Assembly: GCA_016927905.1 (NCBI GenBank)
Contig: JAFGLW010000018.1
Span: forward strand, 1 to 59,264
Length of the DNA: 59,264 bases
Origin: a candidate division CSSED10-310 bacterium
GTDB lineage: Bacteria; CSSED10-310; JAFGJC01
Direction of reading: 5' to 3'
Part shown: positions 9,643 through 18,411 of the stretch, piece by piece
Position numbering within the stretch: the first letter of the stretch is position 1
Layout: the number at the start of each line of letters is the position of its first letter
Notes under the pieces: generated by a model
What the model was told of the DNA's origin: nothing
The model's input: the letters and a program-made list of their open reading frames with translations, nothing else
Databases searched by the model: none
Position numbers and translations under genes: made by a program

Positions 9643-9906
9643 GTGAATCCGCATCGTGCCAACCGGTATTTCAACCGGAAACCATACCGATATGTTTCGG
9701 ATGAAGGAATGCCGACATTCGAATATCATTGGACCGTTGCCGATCACATTCAGGCTGTTGTGGAATCAGAGTGCAGGATTGTTGATGTGAAGGAGTTCGG
9801 TGAGAAGCTGGAAGATGAATATTTTATGAAAGTGAACCCGGACAAATTACCCGGATACCTGCTGATCTCCGGCATTAAGGATCCATCCGAAATCGGCATC
9901 AGGTAA
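9643..9906 (+). pseudogene. C-terminal fragment of a class I SAM methyltransferase
   Basis: An 87-codon frame starts at GTG 9643, with AAAGGTG as ribosome site. The peptide begins in a YFNRKPYRYV segment, followed by FEYHWTVADHIQAVVESECRIVDVKEF and closing with KLPGYLLISG. This is the order of the last strands of small-molecule SAM methyltransferases (substrate loop, His-containing motif before the helix, and the terminal FLLI strand). The Rossmann half with motif I is missing and is not found upstream in any frame. It is read as a remnant of a deleted gene. It could still be translated as a small protein, since the frame and ribosome site are intact. Confidence 0.55.
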
Positions 9907-9965
9907 TTGAGATTACAGACAGATCTCATGAATATGCAGTTTTTAAGAACATAGGATCCGCAAGA

Positions 9966-10436
9966 TTATACCGGGGGCAGCCGGTTCCGGTTGAAGCTTT
10001 TCAGCAGCCGGGTCCAGAGACCCTTTCCGAGTGTCCGGTCGACACCCATCACGATACCCCTGAGAACGGGTATCAGTTCCTTCGTTCCCGCCCAGTGTCG
10101 GTCGATGACATGTTCCGGAACCTCGTTGAGCAATCCATTCAGGACGTACGCGGTCAGCGCGATATCATCGAGATAGCCGAACGGACCGAACACGGCTTCG
10201 GGCAGAAGGTCCAGCGGCGAGATGAAATAAGCGATGGCAGCAGCCAATTTGGCCTTGTGCCGTGCGGGAACCTCCGGATCCCGGACCAGGTGGATGCAGA
10301 GATGGAGGAGATCCGGACCCAGCATGAGAATTTCACGGAACCGGTGGGACCGCCCTTGCGGCGATTCACCGAAGGCAATCATCCTGCGCCGGAATTTCCT
10401 GTAAAAATCCCAATACTCCGGATTCGCGCTTTTCAT
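9966..10436 (-). CDS. DUF1232 (YkvA-like) protein
   Basis: The protein has 156 residues. Start ATG 10436 is preferred over the upstream TTG at 10472 because GGGGGAA precedes it. The signature block AYFISPLDLLPEAVFGPFGY followed by LDDIALTAYVLNGLL (about residues 75-110) is the DUF1232 core, whose family is usually a small membrane-associated protein with a hydrophobic helix. The molecular role of the family is not established. The C-terminus is basic (LKSFNRNRLPPV). The gene is convergent with the methyltransferase fragment and divergent from the promoter at 10607. Confidence 0.78.
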   Translation of the reverse strand: MKSANPEYWDFYRKFRRRMIAFGESPQGRSHRFREILMLGPDLLHLCIHLVRDPEVPARHKAKLAAAIAYFISPLDLLPEAVFGPFGYLDDIALTAYVLNGLLNEVPEHVIDRHWAGTKELIPVLRGIVMGVDRTLGKGLWTRLLKSFNRNRLPPV

Positions 10437-10606
10437 CCTGACAATTCCCCCGGTTTCATAAGTCGGTTCCAATCGAACTAAATTATAGCTTGAATTGAAA
10501 TCATAAGCCAGCTGGAGAAGTTCGGGAATTTTGGGTCAGTTGACGCTCGGGCAGTCAGTATTCAGGATCTTGGATCAAATCAATTTCCAAATCACGACAA
10601 GACATG

Positions 10607-10635
10607 TTGACATATAATCAGCGAATGATTATAAA
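10607..10635 (+). promoter_or_regulatory. Sigma-70 promoter for the structured leader and secreted protein gene
   Basis: A perfect -35 TTGACA (10607-10612), exactly 17 bp of spacer and TATAAA at 10630-10635 give a strong housekeeping-type promoter. The predicted start is about 10642, leaving a 5' leader of about 225 nt before ATG 10867. The bases from 10437 to 10606 hold no supported feature. Confidence 0.75.
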
Positions 10636-10641
10636 TCTGGT

Positions 10642-10866
10642 CAGAAGAGTCAGATGAGATCAAAGGAGCATGGCAATCCCTTGTTGGGTTGCGGAAGGAT
10701 GCTTGAAATAGAGTTAATCATGCGCTTTTCCGGGCATTTCGGTTGGTTTCGCCCGGAACGCGCGGTGATCGGATAAATCGTTGCCTGATGAATATCGGGA
10801 TTATGATATGAGCAGTTTCCCGGTCGATTCTTAAAACCGGTGCTCATAATTGAAAAAGGAGGTTTC
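10642..10866 (+). ncRNA. Structured 5' leader with three hairpins (candidate cis-regulatory RNA)
   Basis: Three inverted repeats are stacked in the leader. First, GCAA-t-CCC/GGGTTGC (10673-10692) has a 5-nt loop. Second, TTCCGGGC/GCCCGGAA (10728-10735/10751-10758) is extended by an outer GCGC/GCGC pair (10722-10763). Third, TATGAGCA/TGCTCATA (10807-10814/10841-10848) contains an inner CCGGT/ACCGG pair (10820-10840). The last helix ends eight bases before the AAGGAGG ribosome site (10856-10862). No run of Ts follows any hairpin. The layout fits a translational control element, thermosensor or mRNA-stabilising leader. It does not match a riboswitch consensus I recognise. Confidence 0.45.
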
Positions 10867-13800
10867 ATGACGAATCCAATCCGCTGCAAATTAAGCTCCG
10901 GCCTTCTGACCATGCAACGGGTCATAGTTCTGGCATGTCTGGTTTTATCGGTCCCGTCGGGAATGGATGCTCAGACTTTCCCGGTATCCTGGACATTGAT
11001 CGAAACGGATCCCGTTTCCGGCGGCTGTGACAATCACCGGGATGTGGTGGCCACGTTTTATGCCGTCGACACAGAATATATCTATCTCCGGTTTGAAAAT
11101 GAAGACCTTGCCGGCTGGCCCGGTACGGGCACGGGAAACTCCGATAAAGCCCGTTACAAGTGGTGGATCGATACCAATTTCGGCGACATTGCATTTTCAG
11201 GACAGAATGTGATTAATGGAGAATTCCTGCTGTTTCTCGAGGATATGACGGACAATCTCAACGATCCCATCGAAGACCGCGATGCACTGGGTGAGCTGAC
11301 TCTCATGGACGACCTGTCGAATCTCGGTCTCACGACACGCTGGGGCGGCAATCCCCCGGCATATTTCACTGGAACACCCAACACCGGAGGTCCCAGCATT
11401 CACTGGAAACGGGTGCTGGGCAGTGGAACTCCCGGTTTGGGCGGACCCCAGTCCAGTATGAGTGATCCGGATCTCGGTTATCGGATTGAGGGTGCTTATA
11501 TCGATATTTACATCAGTTGGGTTTCTCTGGACGTCACCGATCAGATCTGCCTGATCTGGGCGACCGACATTCACAATCCCAATCTGGATCAGGCACCGGA
11601 ATGCGACAGTTCCGGAAGCACGAACTGCTTCACGATCCTGGCTCCGACATCCACTCCGACTGAAACGCCCCTCCCGACCGAGACACCCACGCCGGAAGTG
11701 CCGACCTGCCCGCCGGATACAATCTACGGCCATCGGGTGCATGCTCCATGGGAACCATACAACGATTTTACCAGCGACCAGGGTACCGGAAATTATGCGT
11801 TCGACAATTTCCAAGGACTTGATGATGTCATCTGCGACGTTCACTGGTGGGGATATGAATGGGATTGGGTTTTCGGAGGTCCATGTCCCAAATCCGTCCC
11901 GTTCGACATCGTTTTTTACACGGATAACGGCGGTGAACCGGGAACCGAAGTGGCGCGCTACCCCGTCTATCCGACGCGTTCTCCGACCGGACTTTTCTTC
12001 GGTCCATATGAACTCATCTATTATGGTGTAACGCTTACGGAATGTCTGGATCTTCCAACCGGCTGGATATCCATCCAGGCCCAGTTCGATCCGCAGCAGC
12101 CGGATTGCCAATTCATTTGGATTACAAGCCCGGAAGGCGACAATCTGTTGATGCAATATACTGTTGGAGGCGGCTATTTTCCATGGGAGGCGGATCTTTC
12201 GTTCTGCCTGACCAACACCGAACCGACCCCGGTCCCGACCGATACTCCGACCGAAACCCCGACTCCCAGATTGACCGATACTCCGACCGCTACCCCGACT
12301 CCCAGACTGACCGACACCCCGACCGCTACCCCAACCGGCACTCCCACATCCAGACCGACCGATACTCCGACCGAAACCCCGACTCCCAGACTGACCGACA
12401 CACCGACCGCTACCCCGACCAGCACCCCCACAAGCACCACCACCGGCATGCCCACGGAAACGCCAACGGAAACACCCACGCCCGAGTTACCGACCTGCCC
12501 GCCGGACACGATCTTCGGTCAGGAACCTCACGGGCCATGGGAATCATGGAGCTTTGCCGATAGCGATCAAACGTACGACATTTATGCATTTGACAACTTC
12601 TACGAACTCGGGGATTCCATCTGCAATGTTCACTGGTGGGGATTCGAACAGGAGATCGAAGTCGGACCCTGCTCCAAAGATGTGCCGTTCGATATCGTGT
12701 TTTACACGACTTCCGGAGGGGAACCCGGGACGGAGTTCGCCCGGCGCACAGTGATCCCATCGAAAACAACCACCGGTCTCATATATGATTTCTTCGGTTA
12801 TTACGATGTCGAACTGTACTATTACGAAGCGGTTTTCGATGAATGTATCGATCTGGTCAACGGCTGGATATCCATACAGGCTCACGAGGATCCCCTGCAA
12901 CCATATTGCGTTTTTTCGTGGGTGACGAGTCCGTATGGAGACGGCCTGATGTACATGGATTTCGGATCGGGATACTATCCGCTTCAAATGGATGCTGCGT
13001 TCTGTCTGACCCGTGAAGAATCGACACCGACCCCCACGGAGACGCCGACGGAAACACCGACGATGACAGCAACCGATACACCGACTGAAATCCCCACTGA
13101 TACGTCGACAGAAACCCCGACCGGTACACCCTCGATAACCCCGACTCCGACCATGACCCGGACAGCCGTTCCCACCAATACCCCTACAGCGGATCCGACT
13201 CATACACCCACGATGATCCCGACGCCCACGCCCACACCCAATCCCACAGTCACGCCCACCGCCTGTGTGGAACTCAAGATCTATTCGTGGGAAATCACAT
13301 TCGATCCGCCCCAGGCGGTTCCGGGGGATGTAGTCAACATCAGCGCGCCGGTTCACAACATCGGTGAAGTGGATGCGGACTACATGGAAATCAATTTTTC
13401 GTACGAGCGAACGCCGCTGGATCCCACGGATGATCCCAATATGGCGCCGATCGACCGGGTTGTGCTGACGGATATTGCGGTCGGCACATATAAAGTTGCT
13501 GAAACTCAATGGGATACGACCGGGATGGAACCGATGACCTATCCGATCTATGTTGTGGCGGAAGAGGTTGTGCCGGAAGAGTGCGATCCGGGATCCTCGC
13601 TCGCACAGCTGGATCTGATCGTTCCGGTGAATCTATACAGCTTTGAAGCGGAGGGTCGCAACGGCAGTGTTCTGTTAAAGTGGGTCACGGCAACGGAAGT
13701 CAACAACCTCGGATTCAATATCTTTCAATCACGTGATTTCACTTCCGGTTTTGAACGGATCAATCCGACGATGATACCGGGCGCTGGAACATCGTTCACG

Positions 13801-14262
13801 CGGCACGAGTACAGTTTTGAAACTCCGGGGAACCTGGCCAATGGCATACCCTGTTTTTATTACCTTGAAATGGTGGATATGTGGGGGGAGACAACGCGTT
13901 CCCATGTAATTGCCGGTGTGCCGCATTTCAGTCCGCTGGATGTCCGGTTGTGTACGGTGAGCAACCGGCAGATTTATGAAGTGGACGATCCCATGTCAGT
14001 CCGGGGCCGTCTGGTGAATTCAGGGCCCGGTGAAACCGTCGAACTGATGATGGGTCTCATCCTGAACATGCAGTATATCGCCGATATCGTTCCAGTGGTG
14101 ACAACCGGGATACCTTCGGATCTCGACCTGGATTTCAACCTTTTCAATCATACATGGACAGGTCAGGAACCTCCCGGGGATTACATCATCGTAACGCTCA
14201 TATGGGATCCAGACACCGGCGAACTCATCTTCCTGGATCTGAATCCATTCCGGTTCAGGTAA
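10867..14262 (+). CDS. Large secreted protein with duplicated domain and Pro/Thr-rich linkers
   Basis: The protein has 1131 residues. Start ATG 10867 has AAGGAGG. An N-terminal hydrophobic segment (about 12-32) ends at a DAQT-type cleavage region. Order of parts: N-terminal domain (about 35-255, resembling surface-protein modules of the family starting [10 protein letters not shown]); PT linker; domain copy 1 (about 279-450); long PT linker with [10 protein letters not shown] units; domain copy 2 (about 541-714); PT linker; a CARDB/fibronectin-like module (about 800-910); and a terminal module with the [18 protein letters not shown] motif and a final beta-rich region. The two copies share [12 protein letters not shown], CNVHWWGx[17 protein letters not shown] and DLxxGWISIQA. 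No catalytic motif is seen, so an adhesive, structural or carbohydrate-binding role is only inferred. A hairpin after the stop may be its terminator. Confidence 0.8.
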   Translation: MTNPIRCKLSSGLLTMQRVIVLACLVLSVPSGMDAQTFPVSWTLIETDPVSGGCDNHRDVVATFYAVDTEYIYLRFENEDLAGWPGTGTGNSDKARYKWWIDTNFGDIAFSGQNVINGEFLLFLEDMTDNLNDPIEDRDALGELTLMDDLSNLGLTTRWGGNPPAYFTGTPNTGGPSIHWKRVLGSGTPGLGGPQSSMSDPDLGYRIEGAYIDIYISWVSLDVTDQICLIWATDIHNPNLDQAPECDSSGSTNCFTILAPTSTPTETPLPTETPTPEVPTCPPDTIYGHRVHAPWEPYNDFTSDQGTGNYAFDNFQGLDDVICDVHWWGYEWDWVFGGPCPKSVPFDIVFYTDNGGEPGTEVARYPVYPTRSPTGLFFGPYELIYYGVTLTECLDLPTGWISIQAQFDPQQPDCQFIWITSPEGDNLLMQYTVGGGYFPWEADLSFCLTNTEPTPVPTDTPTETPTPRLTDTPTATPTPRLTDTPTATPTGTPTSRPTDTPTETPTPRLTDTPTATPTSTPTSTTTGMPTETPTETPTPELPTCPPDTIFGQEPHGPWESWSFADSDQTYDIYAFDNFYELGDSICNVHWWGFEQEIEVGPCSKDVPFDIVFYTTSGGEPGTEFARRTVIPSKTTTGLIYDFFGYYDVELYYYEAVFDECIDLVNGWISIQAHEDPLQPYCVFSWVTSPYGDGLMYMDFGSGYYPLQMDAAFCLTREESTPTPTETPTETPTMTATDTPTEIPTDTSTETPTGTPSITPTPTMTRTAVPTNTPTADPTHTPTMIPTPTPTPNPTVTPTACVELKIYSWEITFDPPQAVPGDVVNISAPVHNIGEVDADYMEINFSYERTPLDPTDDPNMAPIDRVVLTDIAVGTYKVAETQWDTTGMEPMTYPIYVVAEEVVPEECDPGSSLAQLDLIVPVNLYSFEAEGRNGSVLLKWVTATEVNNLGFNIFQSRDFTSGFERINPTMIPGAGTSFTRHEYSFETPGNLANGIPCFYYLEMVDMWGETTRSHVIAGVPHFSPLDVRLCTVSNRQIYEVDDPMSVRGRLVNSGPGETVELMMGLILNMQYIADIVPVVTTGIPSDLDLDFNLFNHTWTGQEPPGDYIIVTLIWDPDTGELIFLDLNPFRFR

Positions 14263-14281
14263 TCTCCCGCGGTTCGTTCGT

Positions 14282-14326
14282 CCCGGACGGTCGTAACCGG
14301 AAAGGGCGATTCACCGGCCGTCTGGG
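14282..14326. terminator. Hairpin between convergent genes
   Basis: CCCGGACGG (14282-14290) pairs with CCGTCTGGG (14318-14326), nine pairs with one G-U. Inner CCGG repeats allow extra pairing. It sits between the convergent stops at 14262 and 14350 and could serve both genes. No T-run follows, so intrinsic termination is uncertain. Confidence 0.4.
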
Positions 14327-14349
14327 ATGAGTTTAACAACTGAAACGAC

Positions 14350-17300
14350 TTATTCGCTGGATACCAGTGTGGGGAAGGATTTACTCTGATTGCCCTCGAT
14401 GTCGGTGGCCAGGATTCCCAGCAGGTGAACGAATGGATCCAGAACACGGACATCCACGGTCAATTGAACACCGTATACTGAATCGCCGGGTCCCATGTCA
14501 CCGTGAATTCCGTCGTCTTCCAGAAGGATTCCGGTTGGCAGGCCCGAATAAAGCAGCTCTACGCGGTCGATGTGTTCCGGACCGTCCGGATCAGTCACAA
14601 AGGCCGTGATTTGCAGTGTACCTCCCGATACGGTGGAGAGGTGCGTATCCATGAAACCGGCCAGGTTGATCACTGGATCGGAGGGCAGATTGATCTTCAG
14701 ATCCGGATTACCCAGGAGTGTATAGGGTTCAATAATGATAGCGTATCCCGGGTACTGCACCAGGGTTTTGATCTTCACCTTGAGGATACAATTGCCCACA
14801 ATCACCGTGCGGCCGATGAGTAGATATTCATAGAAATAATATGCCATGAAATAATCGGACCAGTAACCGCCGAAATTACATCCGCCCCAGAAAGCAACAG
14901 CGCCGGTTTGGTTTCCCGTGCCCACAGTGAACTTCTCACCGAAACAGTCCATGACGGGGTTGGCGAACCGGGCGGTGTTGCAGGTCATGCTGGTGATCAT
15001 CGGGAGCTTGCCGGCGTTTTCCAGCGAGTCGATATCGTCGAAATTGAGCATGGCTTCCCAGCTCCATGTTCCGGCATGGCCCAGGAAGTTGACCAGGAGA
15101 CGGCCATCGTTAAAAGCCCGGATGATATCCTCTTCGTACCAGCCCCATTCCCGGTGATCGCTTTCCTTGTAAATCCGGGAAACATGCCAGTACCGGCCGG
15201 TTGGATCGACGATCCGTTCGATTATGGTTTCTGACTGGTCCCGGAACATATCCTGTTCGCTGTCACCGACTCCGCCGTTGATGAAGAGCATGTTTTTCTG
15301 CCAGCACAGATCCCGGGTCTGGGTTTCATAGCTGATGATCTTCTGAATCTGGCTCCGGAGCTGTTCCGAAGTTTGAACTGCAATTCTCCCGACGGCGATA
15401 TCCGGAATGTTGTCATCACCGGAGATGCAGACGAACTGGTCGTCCACCATGGGCTCCCCGTAGAGGAGATCGCTGGCGTCGTATGGCGCTCTGTCGAAAG
15501 GATCGATGGATGAATCCGTCCAGGTTTTCCCATATGCGGGGAGAAAGTTGACCGGTCGGCTGTCGGGGAGATATTCCTTATAATCCCAAGATGAATCTCC
15601 GACCAGCAGCAGATATGACGGCGGGATTCCCGACCAGTTGTGAAATGCACAGGCGCAGAAATCCCGGATTGCCCCGGGGTCCCATATCCCGTAACTGAAT
15701 GTGTCGAACACGTCCTCGATGGATGCCGTGAACACACGCAAATCCTTCGCGCGCAGATGTTTCGTCAACGTTTCCAGTTCCGTGAGGAAGTCCGGATGGC
15801 TCACGATCAGGTAATCCGCCTCGTTTGCCGTGGATTTCAGATCTTCGGGTGTTCCGATGTCGATCCGGTCCGGCTGAACCAGCCCGGATTCCGATGTGGC
15901 CGTATATTGGGCGGATCCGCCGGTCTGATCTGAGAACATCAGCGTATATCGGTCTCCCGACGGACTGACACTGCAATTGATAATCTTCTGGTTGGTATCG
16001 GTTCGAAACAGGGTCAGATTCGGACCGTCGAAACCGGACACTTCAAAATCCGTTCTGCCGGGAACTTCAACCAGAGGATCCGAAAAATCGAGACGGTTCT
16101 GAAAGGCTGCATAGCGCCGTGAATATTCGAGTTCAAACCAGTCGACAAAACAGCCGTCGATTTCACCGGCTCCCGTATCTCCCGGAAAGTAGATGTGGAG
16201 TTGATTTTGACCTTCGTTTATCCATTCCACCGGCAGGGTCAATTCAAGCAGACATTCTTCGACACCATCCCAGTATTCATCGTAAAGGGGATGTTCATTC
16301 CAGTAGATTATTACATGATGATCGGGCGCGACCGATTTTACGGAAGTCATGCCCACCAGGCGCATTCGGAGTATCCCCGGATCCAGGGATGTTGTTAGGT
16401 GATCGACGGGAATATCGAAGGATTTTAATTCGCGTGCGCGGACGGAATCCCAATAGTAATGGCCGCCAGTGTAAAGGTGGTTCTCTTCGAGGGGAATCGT
16501 TTCAATGTAATCCGTGGCCGGACCGGACCCCGGGACCCCGCCATCCAGTGTCGAAACCCGCAGTCCGGGTGTTTCACCCCAGGAAAACCAGTACGCGTTT
16601 GTATCGGTATATTTATTGTCGGACCCGTCCGCATTCCGGTAGCGGCTGCACAGAAATTCCACATAATCCCCTGGATCGAACACGCCGTCGGCTTCTCCGT
16701 GAACATAAACCGGCAGTTCAACTCCCAGATTGAACACTCTTATCGTCAGGGGATCCACGCCGGAGAAATCGATTTCATCGATGATTCTGCAGATTCCGTC
16801 TTTTGAGATGGTGAGCTTGACCATCGGGTCGCCCGGATCGAATGGCTGCCGTCTGCCTTTCTGTTCCGATGGTACCTCCCGGATCCGCCAACGGTCCACA
16901 TCTTTCGGATTGACGACAAGATCGCAGGTCACGGCCCGCATCGCTTCACTGTCACGAACCGGCTTTTCGATTTCCCAGGGTGCGAAGCGGATTTCCACGG
17001 TTGTTTCCCGGATCCGTTCATCTGACCCGGATTCTCCGGCAGAGGGATTCAACCCGATTCGAATCCCTGCGATCCGGTTTCCCCGGAACCAAAACAACCG
17101 GTCCAGAACAGCCGAACCGGTCCGGTCCCGGCAGGAAACCGATATTTCGCCAACCGGCGGCACAACCGCAAGAAATGTGTTCCACAGGGATTCCACGGGC
17201 ATATCACCGGTTGGCATCCGGACCCGGATAAACATCGAGGTGTCGGATTCTGCAAGCAGGCTTGTCGTCAATAAGAAATCCCGTGTTCTTTCGAAGGGGG

Positions 17301-17391
17301 CTGCGGCAAGACTGCAGACAGACGATGTAAGAGTGGAGAATACGATGGCTGTTTTCAATAGGCGTTTCAATAACGTTCTCGATTGTTTCAT
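14350..17391 (-). CDS. Secreted C25 (gingipain-type) cysteine peptidase
   Basis: The protein has 1013 residues with an N-terminal basic and hydrophobic signal (KQSRTLLKRLLKTAIVFSTL). The middle region (about 530-860) carries the C25 catalytic pair: His772 in VNFLGHAGTWSW and Cys804 in SMTCNTA, 32 residues apart as in gingipain R. Upstream are the family blocks YLLLVGDSSWDYKEY and DIAVGRIAVQTSEQL. The N-terminal 500 residues are beta-rich and resemble the propeptide/adhesin-like part of non-Porphyromonas C25 proteins. The last 130 residues look like a bacterial Ig/Big-type module with PDGPEHIDRVELLYSG. Extracellular proteolysis is likely; specificity cannot be read. There is no recognisable type IX C-terminal domain, so the export route beyond Sec is unknown. 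Confidence 0.85.
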   Translation of the reverse strand: MKQSRTLLKRLLKTAIVFSTLTSSVCSLAAAPFERTRDFLLTTSLLAESDTSMFIRVRMPTGDMPVESLWNTFLAVVPPVGEISVSCRDRTGSAVLDRLFWFRGNRIAGIRIGLNPSAGESGSDERIRETTVEIRFAPWEIEKPVRDSEAMRAVTCDLVVNPKDVDRWRIREVPSEQKGRRQPFDPGDPMVKLTISKDGICRIIDEIDFSGVDPLTIRVFNLGVELPVYVHGEADGVFDPGDYVEFLCSRYRNADGSDNKYTDTNAYWFSWGETPGLRVSTLDGGVPGSGPATDYIETIPLEENHLYTGGHYYWDSVRARELKSFDIPVDHLTTSLDPGILRMRLVGMTSVKSVAPDHHVIIYWNEHPLYDEYWDGVEECLLELTLPVEWINEGQNQLHIYFPGDTGAGEIDGCFVDWFELEYSRRYAAFQNRLDFSDPLVEVPGRTDFEVSGFDGPNLTLFRTDTNQKIINCSVSPSGDRYTLMFSDQTGGSAQYTATSESGLVQPDRIDIGTPEDLKSTANEADYLIVSHPDFLTELETLTKHLRAKDLRVFTASIEDVFDTFSYGIWDPGAIRDFCACAFHNWSGIPPSYLLLVGDSSWDYKEYLPDSRPVNFLPAYGKTWTDSSIDPFDRAPYDASDLLYGEPMVDDQFVCISGDDNIPDIAVGRIAVQTSEQLRSQIQKIISYETQTRDLCWQKNMLFINGGVGDSEQDMFRDQSETIIERIVDPTGRYWHVSRIYKESDHREWGWYEEDIIRAFNDGRLLVNFLGHAGTWSWEAMLNFDDIDSLENAGKLPMITSMTCNTARFANPVMDCFGEKFTVGTGNQTGAVAFWGGCNFGGYWSDYFMAYYFYEYLLIGRTVIVGNCILKVKIKTLVQYPGYAIIIEPYTLLGNPDLKINLPSDPVINLAGFMDTHLSTVSGGTLQITAFVTDPDGPEHIDRVELLYSGLPTGILLEDDGIHGDMGPGDSVYGVQLTVDVRVLDPFVHLLGILATDIEGNQSKSFPTLVSSE

Positions 17392-17754
17392 GCAGATAGA
17401 GTTTCATAAAAAGCTCAACACAAGTCAAATATTCCAGATCGGGTGGTTTATCCCTGCCTTTAAATTCATTGTCTCACCGATCGAAACGGTACCACACGCC
17501 GATAATTCCAGCTTATCGCCTTACTCATGTCCCCAGTTCATTTCTTTTTATTCTTTTTGATACAAGCAGACTTATGCGGTACCAAAAAACAAATCAGATG
17601 CGCAAACTCACCTTTTCAATATTGCCATTTCAGGTTAATATCGATCGATATGGTTCTACAGCTTTAAAAGGATCTGAAGAATTATCTTGATCCGGGGAAC
17701 AATCCAGACAATCGGGTCAGATTGACTCCGGATGAGAAAATGGAGGTTTGGTTT
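17392..17754. other. Divergent intergenic region with a 14-bp palindrome
   Basis: This 363-bp region lies between the C25 peptidase and the lipoprotein gene and is AT-rich. A perfect palindrome, ATATCGATCGATAT (17638-17651), is the clearest signal and could be an operator. CGGTACC occurs twice (about 17499 and 17577). No gene or confident promoter was found. Confidence 0.45.
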
Positions 17755-18342
17755 ATGAATAGGATCATACAGCTCTCGCTCCTCGCGCTGACGATTGCGT
17801 TGGCAGGTTGTACGGCAGTCGTTTCCGAAAACATGATCGGCATGCAGCCGGTTCCGGTCAATCCCGGGGACTGGGACGGGTTGTGGTATGACGGGGAAGG
17901 ATATCTGCATCTGAAAGTAAAAGACGCAGCGAACGGAGTCATCCGGGTGACCCTGATGGATCCTGAGGAAAACGACCGGAACGATGAGATCAACCGGAGA
18001 TCATTCGACATGGTTCTTCGAAAAGGCCAGTCGATGGTCTTCGGGAACATGCTGATGAAGGAAGCGGCGGATCCGGAGCTGATCTCCAAGGACAATGAAA
18101 ACACCTATTTGTGGTTTTTACTGGAGACCCGGAAGAACCAGGCGACGGCATTCTGTCCGGATACTAAACCGTTCAAAACGCTGACCGGAGAGGGAAAACT
18201 GAACGGTAAAATCCTCGAGGATGGCGTGATTCTCACCGGATCCTCCGGGGAAGTGACATCCCGGATCGAAGCGCTTGCCGGAGAACATATGCTCTTCGAG
18301 TGGCGGACACCGTTCACATTTACCCGGCTCACCTGCAACTAG
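17755..18342 (+). CDS. Lipoprotein of unknown function
   Basis: The protein has 195 residues. Start ATG 17755 has GGAGG eight bases upstream; the in-frame start at 17722 would place charged residues before the signal and is rejected. The signal sequence ends in lipobox LAGC with lipid-attachment Cys19, so the protein is probably membrane-anchored. The mature part has an NPGDWDGLWYDGEGYLHLKV opening and alternating strand-like segments, consistent with a small beta-rich domain. I do not recognise a family. The radical SAM gene follows after 69 bp on the same strand, so co-transcription is possible. Confidence 0.7.
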   Translation: MNRIIQLSLLALTIALAGCTAVVSENMIGMQPVPVNPGDWDGLWYDGEGYLHLKVKDAANGVIRVTLMDPEENDRNDEINRRSFDMVLRKGQSMVFGNMLMKEAADPELISKDNENTYLWFLLETRKNQATAFCPDTKPFKTLTGEGKLNGKILEDGVILTGSSGEVTSRIEALAGEHMLFEWRTPFTFTRLTCN

Positions 18343-18411
18343 GTCCCAGATCTTTGGGTGGACATGCCGGGAGCGAGTCGTTATGGTTTTCCTGTCGAAA
18401 GGAGGACTCGG

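Noticed and set aside
10670..10711. 13-codon leader peptide in the structured leader
   Set aside because: The AAGGAG sits only one base before its ATG, too close for efficient initiation, and there is no regulatory codon run.
12544..13509. 321-codon minus-strand open frame within the large secreted protein
   Set aside because: It mirrors the repetitive domain and PT-linker sequence on the other strand and has no ribosome site or motif.
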